DNA of 64,000 nt from Pseudoxanthomonas suwonensis 11-1 (GCF_000185965.1 NC_014924.1:1860001-1924000); one strand, 5' to 3'. Positions 21,008 to 31,233 are shown, counted from the stretch's first letter. Numbers and translations are program-made. The notes: generated by a model from the sequence alone, not told the origin.

Positions 21008-22136
21008 TCAGGCCGCGTCGGTCCGTTTGGCGCCGACCTGCAGGCCGGCCTTGAGGCTGGCCTCGACGAACTCGTCCAGGTCGCCGTCCAGCACCTTCTG
21101 GGTATCGCTGCGCTCGATGCCGGTGCGCAGGTCCTTGATCCGGCTCTGGTCCAGCACGTAGTTGCGGATCTGGCTGCCCCAGCCGATGTCGGACTTGGTG
21201 GCTTCCACCGCGTCCTTCTCGGCGTTGCGCTTCTGGATCTCCAGCTCGTACAGCTTGGCCGCCAGCATCTTCATCGCGCGGTCGCGGTTGGCGTGCTGGC
21301 TGCGCTCGGTCTGGCATGCCACCACGATGCCGCTGGGCACGTGGGTGATGCGCACCGCCGACTCGGTCTTGTTGACGTGCTGGCCGCCGGCGCCCGAGGA
21401 GCGGTAGACGTCGGTCTTCAGGTCGGCCGGGTTGATCTCGATGTCGATCTTGTCATCGACTTCCGGCGACACGAACACCGAGGTGAAGCTGGTGTGGCGG
21501 CGGTTGTCCGAATCGAACGGGCTCTTGCGCACCAGGCGGTGCACGCCGGTCTCGGTCTTCAGCCAGCCGTAGGCGAAGTCGCCCTCCACGCGGAAGGTGG
21601 CGGACTTGATGCCGGCCACGTCGCCACCGGAGACTTCCAGCAGCTCGGTCTTCCAGCCGCGCGACTCGCACCAGCGCAGGTACATTCGCAGCAGCATCTC
21701 GGCCCAGTCCTGGGCCTCGGTGCCGCCGGCGCCGGCCTGGATGTCGACGAAGGCGTTGGCGCCGTCCATCTGCCCGGAGAACATGCGCTGGAACTCCAGC
21801 GCCTCGATGTGCTTCTCGAAGCGGTCTACGTCGGCCACCACCGCCTCGGCGGTCTCTTCGTCCTGCTCGCTCTCGGCCAGCTCAAGCAGCTCGGTGGAAC
21901 CTTCAAGGCCCTCCAGCACCGAGGCGATGCCGCCGACGGTCTTCTCCAGCAGCGCGCGTTCGCGCCCCAGGGCCTGGGCCCGTTCCGGGTCGTCCCAGAC
22001 GTTGGGCAGTTCCAGTTCGCGGTTTACTTCTTCCAGACGCTCTTTCTTGGCGTCGTAGTCAAAGATACCCCCGTAGCGAGACCACGCGACCGGTCAGGTC
22101 GGCGATGCGCTGGCGGATGGGATTGAGCTCGATCAT
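21008..22136 (-). CDS. prfB: Peptide chain release factor 2, with programmed +1 frameshift
   Basis: Release factor 2 recognises UGA and UAA stop codons and triggers peptide release through GGQ (here [11 protein letters not shown]); its stop-codon reading motif SPF is present in [10 protein letters not shown]. The coding sequence is split: ATG 22136 starts 25 codons ending RGYL at an in-frame UGA (22061-22059), and the +1 frame resumes with GAC at 22060-22058 to give [13 protein letters not shown] and 351 codons including the stop. The full product is 375 residues (E. coli 365). Reading only from an internal ATG would lose the conserved N-terminal helices. Confidence 0.96.
22058..22073 (-). 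promoter_or_regulatory. prfB recoding site
   Basis: On the minus strand the sequence is CGG GGG TAT CTT TGA C. It has the slippery CUU codon, the UGA stop followed by C (a poor termination context) and a GGGGG Shine-Dalgarno-like element 3 bases before CUU, as at the E. coli site. Low RF2 lets the ribosome slip +1, so the protein controls its own synthesis. Confidence 0.95.
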
Positions 22137-22205
22137 GGCGGCAACAGGCAGGTGAAAAGCGGTCGCCGATTCTAGCAGGATGCCGGGCCGGCCCCGGCAT
22201 CGGGG

Positions 22206-24161
22206 TCAGGGCCGCACGCTGCCGTTGTCCTCCTGCAGCTCGGGCTTGAACGGGATCTCCGGCGGCGGCCGCCCGTCGGCGGGCTGCTCGTCGAGGTTGG
22301 GATCGCTGATGCCGCAGCCGCCGCCCAGCTGCAGCAGCGAGACCACGCAGTTGATCCGCTTGCCGGTGCCCGGGATCGGGATGCCCACCTGCTTGATGCC
22401 CTTGCGCACCCATTCGGCCAGCAGCGACTCGCTGGGCACCCAGTATCGGTCGAAGCTGGTCGGCTCGTAGTCGTATGGCGGGCGCTTGAGCCAGGTGCCG
22501 GCCTGCTCGATCCGCTCGCGCGTCCAGGTGTCGTTGTCGCCACCCGGCGCCCCGCGGTCGGCCAGCGATTCGCCCGGGCCGCTTCCGGGCCCCTGCCCCG
22601 GCCCGCTGCCCTCGCCGGCCCCCGGCAGGCGCGCACGGCCCTGGGCATCGAACAGGCCCGGATCGCGCCGCGCGTTGTCCGACGGCGGACCCCAGCTGTC
22701 ATCGGCCAGGGCCCTGGCCCAGGGATCGCCGGAGGCGGAGGCATCGCTGCGCGCGGCTTGCGCGCTACCGGGCGCGGGGGCCGGTGTGGGTGTGGCGGAC
22801 GGTTGCGTTGCGGGGGGCGGATTGGCAGCCGGCACGGTCGATGCCGTGGATGCGGCGGCAGGAGCAGGGTCCACCGCCCGCGGTGCGGGAGCAGCGGCTG
22901 GCGCCGGAGCCGGAGTGGCCGGCGGCGTAATGGCCACCGGGGCCGAGGGCATCGGCAACTCGCGCTGGCGCAAGGTGGGGCCGGCGGCCGGACGCGGCTC
23001 GACGGCGGGGGGGCGGACCTGTGGCGGCGCGACCGCGATCTGCGGCAGGGGTTCAGCCACCTCGCGCTGGCGCAATCCCGGCTCGCGCAGGACCGGGACG
23101 GTCGGCTCGGTGCGTACCGCGGCCGGACGGACGGCCGGGGCTTCGACCACCGTGACTTCGCGCTGGCGCAGTTCGGGCAGGCGCGCCGAGGGCGCGGGCA
23201 CCTCGGCCGCACGGACCTGCGGCACCTGCAGCGGCGGGGCCTCGACCACGGTCACCTCGCGCTGGCGCAGTTCCGGTTCGCGCGATGCCGGCAGCGGCAG
23301 GTCGATCTCGCGCGGACGCGGGGCCTGGATCGCCGGCGCCTGGGCCACTTCCACCTCGCGCTCGCGCACCTGCAGCTCCGGCTCGCGCACCGCGAGCGGA
23401 CGGGTGGCCACCGGCACCGGCGGGGTCGCCACCTCGTGAATCTCGACCGGCTCCGGCAACGCGACCTCGCGCTCGCGCAGCTGCGAGGGCGCCGGCTCGG
23501 CAGGCTGCGGCTCGCGCATCGCCACCGCCGGGAGTTCGGGGGGAACGAACTGCGGCGCAAGCTCCTCTGCCTCCGCCTCAGCCGGGGACTCGGAGGTAGC
23601 AGCCGCCTGTGCCGGGGCGGGCGTCGTACCGGCGCGGACCGGCTGGCGCGCCACCGCACCGGCGGAAGCCGCCTGCGCCTGCTCCCGGGTCGCCTCGGCG
23701 GAGCCGGGGCTGGCCGCACCCTCCCCGCGCTCGACGAAGCCAATCCCGACCCGGTCGCCCCCGCCCCCGCCAGCCGTCTGTGGCGGAGGCGGCAGCAGCG
23801 ACTGCAGGTAGGCGATCCACGCCAGCAGCACCACGAACAATATGTGCAGGAAGGCGCTGCCGACACCGGACACGGCGCGCAGCGGGCGCTCCTCGCGCGG
23901 TGCCCGCTCCCAGCCCTGCCGGAACAGCGCCAGGAAGGCACGCCAGCCTTCCAGCTCCTCGCCACGCGTCCGCGGCCGGGGCGGCCGCGCGGCCAGCACA
24001 TCCAGGACCTGGCCGGGCGCGAGCCCCGGGCCTGAACCCGGCAGCGGCGCGGACTTCATCCACAGCGCCCAGCCGTAGGGCAGCCCGGTGCTGCGTTCCA
24101 CCGGAACGCGGGCGCGCTCGCGCGCGTTGAGCACATCGATGATCCGGGCCGCCCGCGTCAC
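22206..24161 (-). CDS. Membrane-anchored repetitive protein (TonB-like layout)
   Basis: A 651-residue protein. Residues 1-100 are cytoplasmic and basic, 102-122 form one membrane helix, and about 123-500 are Pro/Ala/Glu-rich and extended. Within this lie six copies of a short motif, LREREV or LRQREV, at residues 228, 265, 298, 331, 363 and 397, a period of 32-37 residues. A compact C-terminal domain (about 530-640) has two cysteines in NCVVSLLQLGGGCGI. Similar proteins in Xanthomonadaceae are annotated as transmembrane repetitive protein, without known function. It starts with GTG 15 bases after the nfuA stop, so it is probably translated from the same mRNA. Confidence 0.8.
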   Translation of the reverse strand: MTRAARIIDVLNARERARVPVERSTGLPYGWALWMKSAPLPGSGPGLAPGQVLDVLAARPPRPRTRGEELEGWRAFLALFRQGWERAPREERPLRAVSGVGSAFLHILFVVLLAWIAYLQSLLPPPPQTAGGGGGDRVGIGFVERGEGAASPGSAEATREQAQAASAGAVARQPVRAGTTPAPAQAAATSESPAEAEAEELAPQFVPPELPAVAMREPQPAEPAPSQLREREVALPEPVEIHEVATPPVPVATRPLAVREPELQVREREVEVAQAPAIQAPRPREIDLPLPASREPELRQREVTVVEAPPLQVPQVRAAEVPAPSARLPELRQREVTVVEAPAVRPAAVRTEPTVPVLREPGLRQREVAEPLPQIAVAPPQVRPPAVEPRPAAGPTLRQRELPMPSAPVAITPPATPAPAPAAAPAPRAVDPAPAAASTASTVPAANPPPATQPSATPTPAPAPGSAQAARSDASASGDPWARALADDSWGPPSDNARRDPGLFDAQGRARLPGAGEGSGPGQGPGSGPGESLADRGAPGGDNDTWTRERIEQAGTWLKRPPYDYEPTSFDRYWVPSESLLAEWVRKGIKQVGIPIPGTGKRINCVVSLLQLGGGCGISDPNLDEQPADGRPPPEIPFKPELQEDNGSVRP

Positions 24162-24176
24162 CGCAAGGGCGCCCGG

Positions 24177-24773
24177 TCAGCCAGCGTTGCCGCGCGGCAT
24201 GTACGGCGCCGAGCCGGAATCGTGGTCGGTGGCGTCGCGCACCGCGGTCACGCCGGGCACCCGCGCGATCAGGGTCTTCTCGATGCCCTGCTTGAGGGTG
24301 ACGTCGGCCATGCCGCAGCCGTGGCAGCCGCCGCCGAAGCGCAGCCACACGGTGCCGTCGGCGGACACTTCCTCCACCGTGGCGCGGCCGCCATGCGAGG
24401 CCAGCTGCGGGTTGATCTCGTTCTCCATCACCCAGCGCACGCGCTCGACGATGGACGCGGCCTCGCCCGGTGCCTCGCCCTTGATCCGCGGCGCGCGGAT
24501 GGTCAGCTGCGCGCCGGTGCCCTGGAACACGTAGTCGATCTCCGCGCCATCCAGCCAGCGCACGCTGTCGGAGGCCACGTACAGGGTGAAGCCGTCGCAA
24601 TCCACCGCCCACTCGTCGCCGGCCAGTTCGGACGGTTCGGCGAACTCCAGCCGCGCATCGGCGCGCGGGGTACCCGGATCGACCGCGCTCAGGCGCACGC
24701 CCAGGCCGGGAATGCCCTCGCGTTCGACCAGCTTGCGGAAATGCGACTGCGCGGTGTCTGAGATATTGATCAT
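24177..24773 (-). CDS. nfuA: Fe-S cluster carrier NfuA
   Basis: A 198-residue Fe/S biogenesis protein with an N-terminal degenerate A-type carrier domain (residues about 1-95) and a C-terminal Nfu domain carrying Cys150 and Cys153 in [14 protein letters not shown]. The two cysteines bridge a [4Fe-4S] cluster between two monomers for transfer to client enzymes such as the aconitases, two of which are in this window. The length matches E. coli NfuA (191). It is divergent from phhB and is followed closely by the repetitive membrane protein gene. Confidence 0.95.
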   Translation of the reverse strand: MINISDTAQSHFRKLVEREGIPGLGVRLSAVDPGTPRADARLEFAEPSELAGDEWAVDCDGFTLYVASDSVRWLDGAEIDYVFQGTGAQLTIRAPRIKGEAPGEAASIVERVRWVMENEINPQLASHGGRATVEEVSADGTVWLRFGGGCHGCGMADVTLKQGIEKTLIARVPGVTAVRDATDHDSGSAPYMPRGNAG

Positions 24774-24890
24774 GCGGGTATTCTAGCCGTGTCCCGGCAC
24801 CCTCCCGCAGCCGGTGTGCCACGCCCGGCTGCAACGCTGCGTGCACGCCGTCGCGTGGATCATCCGCCGGCAGATGGAGACGAGAACGGC

Positions 24891-25235
24891 ATGCCAGACC
24901 CCATTCCGCTGTCGCAGGCACGTTGCATCCCGCGCAAGGGCGCCGAACACCAGCTCGACCAGGCCCGCGTGGCCGCACTGCTGGCCCAGGTGCCCGGCTG
25001 GGAGCTGGCCGAGGAAGGCCGCGCCCTGGTGCGCACCTTCCGCTTCCGCGACTACCACCACACCATGGCTTTCGTGAACGCGCTGGCCTGGATCGCCCAC
25101 CGCGAAGACCACCATCCGGACCTGGGCGTGCACTACGACCGCTGCGTGGTGCGGTTCTCCACCCACGACGTGGGCGGCCTGAGCGAGAACGACTTCATCT
25201 GCGCCGCCAAGGCGTCCGACCTGATCGAGGACTGA
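24891..25235 (+). CDS. phhB: Pterin-4a-carbinolamine dehydratase
   Basis: A 114-residue dehydratase that recycles the tetrahydropterin cofactor after aromatic amino-acid hydroxylation. The active-site signature is present as [14 protein letters not shown] followed by [14 protein letters not shown]. The ATG at 24891 was chosen because homologs start about 15 residues before the RKGAEHQL segment; the longer reading frame upstream is compositionally unlike the family. The next gene starts 3 bases after this stop. No phenylalanine hydroxylase gene is in the window. Confidence 0.9.
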   Translation: MPDPIPLSQARCIPRKGAEHQLDQARVAALLAQVPGWELAEEGRALVRTFRFRDYHHTMAFVNALAWIAHREDHHPDLGVHYDRCVVRFSTHDVGGLSENDFICAAKASDLIED

Positions 25236-25238
25236 TCC

Positions 25239-25655
25239 ATGGACCGTGCCCTGCTCCTGCCCGCCGCCCTCCTCGGCACCCTGCTGCTGGCCGCCTGCGG
25301 CCGCGAGGACAGCGCCCCCGCCGCGCCGGTGCCGCCGCCGACCGAGGTCGCCGCGATCGACACCCCGCCGCCGCAGTACCCGATCGAGCTGGGTTGCGCC
25401 GGCATCGGCGGCCAGAGCGTGCTGCAGGTGGAGGTCGGCACCGAGGGCACGCCGACCCGGGTGACCCTGCTGCGCACCAGCGGCAACGACGACCTCGACC
25501 GCCTGGCCCAGGAGGCCGTGCAGGGCTGGAAGTTCAAGCCCGCCACCCGTGGTGGCCAGCCGATCGCGCGCACCATCCAGGTACCGGTGAACTTCACCCC
25601 ACCGCAGGTGCGTCCGGACGAGTGCTTCGCGCTGGACGCCGGCCGCCGGCCCTGA
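25239..25655 (+). CDS. Lipoprotein with TonB C-terminal-like domain
   Basis: A 138-residue protein with a lipoprotein signal ending LLLAACG (Cys at about residue 20), a Pro-rich stretch and a TonB/energy-transducer C-terminal fold (QYPIELGCAGIGG, VLQVEVGTEGTPTRVTLLRTSG, AVQGWKFKPA). It lacks the inner-membrane helix that true TonB proteins use to contact ExbB, so it is probably not an energy transducer itself. It follows phhB by 3 bases and is likely co-transcribed. Two more TonB-like genes lie at 35.9-37.2 kb. Confidence 0.75.
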   Translation: MDRALLLPAALLGTLLLAACGREDSAPAAPVPPPTEVAAIDTPPPQYPIELGCAGIGGQSVLQVEVGTEGTPTRVTLLRTSGNDDLDRLAQEAVQGWKFKPATRGGQPIARTIQVPVNFTPPQVRPDECFALDAGRRP

Positions 25656-25696
25656 GTCCGTCCACTCCCACCCGCGCCTGACGCAACGGGACCCGC

Positions 25697-26506
25697 ATGC
25701 CCGAGATCTCCAGTTCCGCGGTGCTGGTCGCACTGGCGGTGACCTTGGCCGCCGGCCTGGCCACCGGCCTGGGCAGCCTGCTGGTGGTCTTCTCGCGCAG
25801 CCCGAACCCGCGCCTGCTCGCCTTCGGGCTCGCCTTCGCCGGCGGCGCGATGGTCTACGTGTCGCTGTCGGAGATCCTCAACAAGTCGGTCTACTCCTTC
25901 AGCCTGGCCTATGGCGAGCGGGCCGGGTTCACCGCTGCCACCTGCGCCTTCCTCAGCGGACTGCTGCTGATCATGCTGATCGACCGGCTGGTGCCGAACC
26001 CGCATGACAGCCTGGCTACCGACGACCCTGCCCTGCGCGAGCACCACCGCGAGTACGTGCGCCGGGTTGGCCTGATGACCGCGGTGGCGATCACCGCGCA
26101 CAACTTCCCGGAAGGCCTGGCGACCTTCTTCGCCACCCTGGAGAGTCCAGCCGTCGGCCTGCCGCTGGCCTTCGCCATCGCCATCCATAACATCCCCGAG
26201 GGCATCGCCATCGCGGTACCGGTCTATTACGCCACCGGCAGCAAGGGCTACGCCTTCGGCGCCAGCCTCATGTCGGGGCTGGCCGAGCCGGTGGGCGCGG
26301 TGGTGGGCTATGCCCTGCTGTCCAGCGTGATGACCGACGCCGTGTTCGGCGCGGTGTTCGGGATCATCGCCGGGGTCATGGTGTTCCTGGCCATCGACGA
26401 ACTGCTGCCGGCGGCCAAGCGCTACGGCAAGGGCCACGAGACCGTCTACGGCCTGGTCAGCGGCATGGGCGTGCTGGCCCTGAGCCTGGCCATGTTCAAG
26501 TGGTGA
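25697..26506 (+). CDS. zupT: Zinc transporter ZupT (ZIP family)
   Basis: A 269-residue inner-membrane ZIP-family permease (E. coli ZupT 257) that imports zinc and other divalent metals. About eight membrane helices are visible, and the metal-site helices carry HNFPEG at residues 135-140 and HNIPEG at 164-169. The loop after helix 3 (NPHDSLATDDPALREHHRE) is acidic and histidine-containing. It converges on rluC across a 27-base GC-rich inverted repeat. No Zur-like site was recognised upstream. Confidence 0.93.
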   Translation: MPEISSSAVLVALAVTLAAGLATGLGSLLVVFSRSPNPRLLAFGLAFAGGAMVYVSLSEILNKSVYSFSLAYGERAGFTAATCAFLSGLLLIMLIDRLVPNPHDSLATDDPALREHHREYVRRVGLMTAVAITAHNFPEGLATFFATLESPAVGLPLAFAIAIHNIPEGIAIAVPVYYATGSKGYAFGASLMSGLAEPVGAVVGYALLSSVMTDAVFGAVFGIIAGVMVFLAIDELLPAAKRYGKGHETVYGLVSGMGVLALSLAMFKW

Positions 26507-26533
26507 GCGCCGGGCCGGGCTGGCCCGGGCGCC

Positions 26534-27493
26534 TCATTCCAGCCGGTCCAGGACCTCGCGCAGCTCCGGCGGCAGCGGCGCGTTGAGGGTGTACGGGGTC
26601 CGTCCGGCGTCCAGGGCGAACTCCAGCGAGGCGGCGTGCAGGAACAGCCGGCGCAGGCCGGCCTTGTCGCGCAGGCGGCGGTTGACCTCCGGATCCCCGT
26701 ACTTGTCGTCGCCGGCCACCGGGTGGCCGATGTGCTGGGCGTGGACGCGGATCTGGTGGGTGCGGCCGGTCTCGATCCGGACCTCGCAGTAGGACTGCCC
26801 ACCCCGGCGCTCCAGCGCCCGGAAATGGCTGACCGAGGGCTTGCCGGCCTGGTTGACCTGGACATGGCGCTCGCCGCCCTGGCGCAGGCCCACGTGCAGG
26901 GGGGCATCCACGCTCATGGTGCCGTCGGGCATGCGCCCGGCCAGCAGGGTCAGGTAGCGCTTGCGGATGCCGCCGCCGGAACCGCCCTCGCGCATCAGCG
27001 CCTGCAACTCGGCCAGGGCCGAGCGCTTCTTGGCCACCACCAGGATGCCGGACGTGTCCCGGTCCAGGCGGTGGGCCAGCTCCAGGGTCTGCCCCGGGCG
27101 CAGGGCGCGCAGGGTCTCGATGGCGCCGAAGCTGATCCCGCTGCCGCCGTGGCTGGCCACGCCGGAGGGCTTGTCGATCACGAGGATGCGTGCATCTTCG
27201 AAGACGATCGACGCTTCCATGCGCTGCAGCAGGCCCGGCGCCGGGGTCCCGCGCTCGGCCTCCGTCTCCACCCGGACCGGCGGGATCCGGACCTCGTCGC
27301 CCCCGGCCAGCTTGCGCTCGGCCTTGGCGCGGCCGCCGTTGACCCGGACCTGGCCACTGCGCACCAGCTTGTACACCAGGCTGCGCGGGGCACCCTTGAG
27401 CTGGCCCAGCAGGAAGTTGTCCAGGCGCTGGCCGTCACGGTCTTCGGGCACCGTAACGGTGCGGGCTCCTGCCCGGGGGGATGGGTCGGTCAT
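26534..27493 (-). CDS. rluC: 23S rRNA pseudouridine synthase RluC
   Basis: A 319-residue RluA-type pseudouridine synthase; RluC modifies U955, U2504 and U2580 of 23S rRNA in E. coli. An N-terminal S4 RNA-binding domain (QRLDNFLLGQLKGAPRSLVYKLVRSGQVRVNG) precedes the catalytic domain, where the essential aspartate sits in AHRLDRDTSGILVV. The start ATG 27493 gives the same length as E. coli RluC. It is divergent from rne, the conserved rluC-rne arrangement of gammaproteobacteria. Confidence 0.95.
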   Translation of the reverse strand: MTDPSPRAGARTVTVPEDRDGQRLDNFLLGQLKGAPRSLVYKLVRSGQVRVNGGRAKAERKLAGGDEVRIPPVRVETEAERGTPAPGLLQRMEASIVFEDARILVIDKPSGVASHGGSGISFGAIETLRALRPGQTLELAHRLDRDTSGILVVAKKRSALAELQALMREGGSGGGIRKRYLTLLAGRMPDGTMSVDAPLHVGLRQGGERHVQVNQAGKPSVSHFRALERRGGQSYCEVRIETGRTHQIRVHAQHIGHPVAGDDKYGDPEVNRRLRDKAGLRRLFLHAASLEFALDAGRTPYTLNAPLPPELREVLDRLE

Positions 27494-27507
27494 TGGGGGA
27501 CTAATTC

Positions 27508-27910
27508 TGTTAGACTCGGGGGGCGATGTAAGGGTTTGATTCCGCTGGAAGAAGTCCACAGGGCCGAAAGCCCAGGCTTCCCGCGACCCCGGCACAGTAC
27601 GCGACCACCGCCCCCGGGGCGGCCATGTTAGCGGCTTGCAGGCAGACCCGGCCATGGCCCGGTGGGTCAGAGCACCGGTAGCTGAACATGTCCCGCGTGG
27701 CGTCCGCGCCACCGGCCCGCCGTACCAAAAACATGAAAAGGAGCGCTCCCGCGGCCCGCCGTGGTGTTGCAGCGCTGGAAACCAGGATCCGCCCGGACGC
27801 GCAGTGCGCGAGGGTGCCGAACCCTGCCCTGACGCCGGAAGGCGGCCGGGCCGGATTCCAGTAAGGCGAACGCCAGGCGTTCCGCGCGTCGAGCGCGAAA
27901 GGAACGCAAC
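27508..27910 (+). promoter_or_regulatory. rne promoter and long structured 5' leader
   Basis: The 417-base rluC-rne gap holds no gene. An extended -10 element TGTTAGACT (27508-27516) would start transcription near 27523, giving a leader of about 390 nt. It folds readily: GGGC-CGAAA-GCCC (about 27562-27574), a GTGGCG/CGCCAC hairpin (about 27697-27712), an A-rich single-stranded stretch (ACCAAAAACATGAAAAGG, 27724-27741) and a multi-branch domain. In that domain 27785-27796 pairs with 27846-27859 (two bulges) and encloses three hairpins at 27798-27810, 27811-27825 and 27833-27844. E. coli rne is controlled by RNase E cleaving its own leader; a similar role here is inference. Confidence 0.6.
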
Positions 27911-30900
27911 ATGAAGCGAATGCTGATCAACGCCACGCAGGCAGAGGAACTGCGCGTGGCCATCGTCGACGGCCAGACCCTGTACGACATCGACATCGAA
28001 CAGCCGTCGAAGGAACAGAAGAAGTCCAACATCTACAAGGGCCGCATCACCCGCCTCGAGCCCTCGCTCGAGGCCGCCTTCGTGGAGTACGGTGCCGAGC
28101 GCCACGGCTTCCTGCCGCTGAAGGAAATCTCCCGCGACTACTTCCAGGCCGGCGTCGACCCGAACAAGGCCGGCATCCGCGAGCTGCTGCGCGAGGGCCA
28201 GGAGGTCGTCGTCCAGGTCGACAAGGACGAGCGTGGCAACAAGGGCGCCGCCCTGACCACCTTCATCTCCCTGGCCGGCCGCTACATGGTGCTGATGCCC
28301 AACTCCCCGACCCCCGGCGGCGTCTCGCGCCGGATCGAGGGCGAGGACCGGGCCGAGCTCAAGCGCGCCATGGACGCCCTGAACATCCCGGACGACATGG
28401 GCGTGATCATCCGCACCGCCGGCGTGGGCCGCGACGCGGAGGAGCTGCAGTGGGACCTGGACTACCTGCTGGCCGCCTGGCGCGCCGTCGCCGAGGCCGC
28501 GCTGAGCAAGCCGGCCCCGTTCCTGATCTACCAGGAATCGCGCCTGATCATCCGCGCCCTGCGTGACTACCTGCGCGCCGACATCGGCGAGATCCTGGTC
28601 GACACCGAGGAGATGTACAACGACGCGCGGCAGTTCATGGAACAGGTGATGCCGCAGAGCCTGCGCAAGCTCAAGCACTACACCGACGACATCCCGCTGT
28701 TCAACCGCTTCCAGATCGAGTCGCAGATCGAGAACGCCTACGAGCGCACCGTGCGCCTGCCCTCAGGCGGCGCCCTGGTGATCGACCAGACCGAGGCCCT
28801 GACCGCGATCGACGTCAACTCGGCGCGCGCCACCAAGGGCGGCGACATCGAGGAGACCGCGTTCCAGACCAACCTGGAGGCGGCCGAGGAAGTGGCCCGC
28901 CAGCTGCGCCTGCGCGACCTGGGCGGCCTGGTGGTGATCGACTTCATCGACATGTCCTCGTCCAAGCACCAGCGCGCCGTCGAGGACCGCCTGCAGAACG
29001 CGCTCAAGTACGACCGCGCGCGCGTCCAGATCGGCCGCATCAGCCGCTTCGGCCTGCTGGAGATGAGCCGCCAGCGCCTGCGCGCCAGCCTCGGCGAGTC
29101 CAGCCAGATCGTGTGCCCGCGCTGCGAAGGCCACGGCCGCATGCGCAGCATCGAGTCGCTGTCGCTGTCCATCATCCGCGTCGCCGAGGAGCACGCGATG
29201 AAGGAGAACACCGGGCAGGTGCTGGTCCAGGCCCCGGTGGAGATCGCCAACTTCCTGCTCAACGAGAAGCGCGGTGCGCTGCGCGAGATCGAGCAGCGCC
29301 ACGACGCGCCGATCATCATCGTCGCCGACGAGCAGCTGCAGACCCCGCACTACGAGGTCACCCGCCTGCGCGAGAACGAGCTGGGCGAGGAGAGCAACAG
29401 GCCGAGCTACCAGCGCGGCACCCCGCGCAAGCTGCCGGTGCACGCCCTGACCAAGGCCCAGCTCAACATCCCGCCGCCGCCGGCGGTCACCCGCGTGGCC
29501 CCGCCGCGCCCGGCCCCGGTCCGCGAGGAGCGCGAGGAGACCCCGGTGCAGCCGGCGCCCGCGCCGGTCGCCGCCCCCGCCCCGTCCACCGGCGGCGGCG
29601 TGGTCGGCTTCCTCAAGCGCCTGTTCGGCGCAGCCGATCCGGCCCCGGCGCCTGCGCGTCCGGAACGCACCCAGGCCGCCCCGCAGGGCGAAGGCCGCGG
29701 CAACCGCGGCGAGCGTCCGCGCCGTGAGCGTGGCGAGCAGGGCGGCAACGGCCAGCAGGGCCAGGGCCGTGGCAAGCAGCGTGGCCAGCAGGCCCGGGGC
29801 GGCAACGCCCAGGGTGGCCAGCAGCAGCCGCAGGGCCCGAAGCAGGAGCGCCAGGAAAAGCAGGACAAGCAGGGGCGCAATCCGCAGCAGCAGCCTGCCG
29901 GCAACAAGCAGCAGTCGCAGAAGCAGGACAAGGCTCCGCGTCCGCCGAAGCAGCAGCCCGCCGAGGGCAGCACCGAGGCGAGCGCCCGTCCCGCGCAGCA
30001 GCCGCAGCGCCAGCGCAGCGAGGAGCAGCCGGCCCAGCCGGTCGCACGTCCCGCCGCCCCGGCCGATACCGAGGCCACGCTGACCACGGCCGCCGCCGTG
30101 GCCGTGCCGACTGCGGTCGCCGCGCTCGACAGCCCGGCCATGCAGCCGCAGGCCGAGGCCGGTGACGCCAGCGAGGCGACCGCCGTGGCCGATGCCGCCG
30201 CGGGCACCGAGGAAGCCGCGAACGCGGAGAGCGGCAGCCGCCGTCGCCGTGGCCGTCGTGGCGGCCGTCGCCGTCGTCGTGGTGCTTCGGCCGAAGGCAG
30301 CAACGCCGAGGGCGCCCAGGACCCGGGCGAGGACGCCGAGAGCGATGACGACAACGAGGCCGGCAACGAAGCCAGCGCCGAGGCAACCAGCCCCGCGCCG
30401 CGCGCCGACCAGCCGGAGTTCGACTTCGACGACCTGCCGGCGCCGGTGACGCCTGCCCCGGTTGCCGAGACCCCTGCCGCCGCCGAGCCGGCCACCCCGG
30501 TCGAGGCGAATGTGGTCGAGAACAGCCACGCGGACGCCAAACCGGTCGAAACCGCCGCCCCGGTCGAGGCCGCCACCGCGGCCGAAGCCGCTGTCGTGGA
30601 AGCTGCCGAACCGGCCCCGGCGCAGGCCGAACCTCCGGCTGCCAGCGTCGAGACCGCTGCCGTCGCCGCGACCCCGGGTCCGACCCCGGCCGCCGCGCCG
30701 GTGGCCACGGTCGAGGCGGTGGTCGAGGAAGTCGCTTCCGCTCCGGCAGCCCCGGCCGAGGCTGCGGCCCAGGCCGCTGCTCCGGAAGCCGAAGCTGCAC
30801 CGGTCGAAACCACTCCGGCCGATGCCGCCGCGGTTGCCTCCGCGACCGCCGGCGAGCCGGTGGTCGAGACCCAGGCTGCCGACGTCGGAGCCCCGGCCGC

Positions 30901-31180
30901 CGCGGCGAGCGAACCGGCCGCGGACGCCGAAGCTCCGTCCGCCGACGAGCCGGCCCAGACCGCGGCCCCGGCCAACCCGGGCCCCTTCACCACCGCCGGC
31001 CTGTTCGACCAGCTGCCGGAGGCTGGGGCGCAGCCGGCCGCGCCGGAAGCTGCCGAAGCCGTGGAAGAGCCCAAGGCCGAGCCGGCTGAAGCCGCCGACG
31101 CCGGAGAAGCCAGCGAGCCGACCCCGACCGGGCAGCCGGCCGAAGAGGACCAGGCGGACGTCCCGCGTCGCCAGGACTGA
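27911..31180 (+). CDS. rne: Ribonuclease E
   Basis: A 1089-residue endoribonuclease that starts mRNA decay and matures rRNA and tRNA at the inner membrane. The catalytic half (1-510) has the S1 domain ([19 protein letters not shown]), the metal-binding Asp301 (TAIDVNSAR) and Asp344 (VVIDFIDM), and the Zn-link cysteines 402 and 405 (CPRCEGHGR), matching E. coli Asp303, Asp346, Cys404 and Cys407. The C-terminal half is disordered: Gln/Gly/Lys-rich (600-690), an Arg cluster ([17 protein letters not shown], about 776-792), then a long Ala/Pro/Glu-rich tail ending with a conserved-looking [12 protein letters not shown]. The degradosome scaffold region is therefore unlike E. coli. Confidence 0.97.
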   Translation: MKRMLINATQAEELRVAIVDGQTLYDIDIEQPSKEQKKSNIYKGRITRLEPSLEAAFVEYGAERHGFLPLKEISRDYFQAGVDPNKAGIRELLREGQEVVVQVDKDERGNKGAALTTFISLAGRYMVLMPNSPTPGGVSRRIEGEDRAELKRAMDALNIPDDMGVIIRTAGVGRDAEELQWDLDYLLAAWRAVAEAALSKPAPFLIYQESRLIIRALRDYLRADIGEILVDTEEMYNDARQFMEQVMPQSLRKLKHYTDDIPLFNRFQIESQIENAYERTVRLPSGGALVIDQTEALTAIDVNSARATKGGDIEETAFQTNLEAAEEVARQLRLRDLGGLVVIDFIDMSSSKHQRAVEDRLQNALKYDRARVQIGRISRFGLLEMSRQRLRASLGESSQIVCPRCEGHGRMRSIESLSLSIIRVAEEHAMKENTGQVLVQAPVEIANFLLNEKRGALREIEQRHDAPIIIVADEQLQTPHYEVTRLRENELGEESNRPSYQRGTPRKLPVHALTKAQLNIPPPPAVTRVAPPRPAPVREEREETPVQPAPAPVAAPAPSTGGGVVGFLKRLFGAADPAPAPARPERTQAAPQGEGRGNRGERPRRERGEQGGNGQQGQGRGKQRGQQARGGNAQGGQQQPQGPKQERQEKQDKQGRNPQQQPAGNKQQSQKQDKAPRPPKQQPAEGSTEASARPAQQPQRQRSEEQPAQPVARPAAPADTEATLTTAAAVAVPTAVAALDSPAMQPQAEAGDASEATAVADAAAGTEEAANAESGSRRRRGRRGGRRRRRGASAEGSNAEGAQDPGEDAESDDDNEAGNEASAEATSPAPRADQPEFDFDDLPAPVTPAPVAETPAAAEPATPVEANVVENSHADAKPVETAAPVEAATAAEAAVVEAAEPAPAQAEPPAASVETAAVAATPGPTPAAAPVATVEAVVEEVASAPAAPAEAAAQAAAPEAEAAPVETTPADAAAVASATAGEPVVETQAADVGAPAAAASEPAADAEAPSADEPAQTAAPANPGPFTTAGLFDQLPEAGAQPAAPEAAEAVEEPKAEPAEAADAGEASEPTPTGQPAEEDQADVPRRQD

Positions 31181-31200
31181 GTTCCACTGGGGCAGCACGG

Positions 31201-31233
31201 AAAGGCCCGCCAATCGGCGGGCCTTTTCTTTTT
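31201..31233 (+). terminator. Rho-independent terminator after rne
   Basis: AAAGGCCCGCC pairs with GGCGGGCCTTT across AATC (11 bp) and is followed by TTCTTTTT, 20 bases after the rne stop. Confidence 0.9.

Noticed and set aside
21008-21919. prfB as a 303-codon gene starting at the internal ATG
   Set aside because: The upstream 25-codon frame, recoding site and conserved N-terminal helices show the gene starts at 22136.
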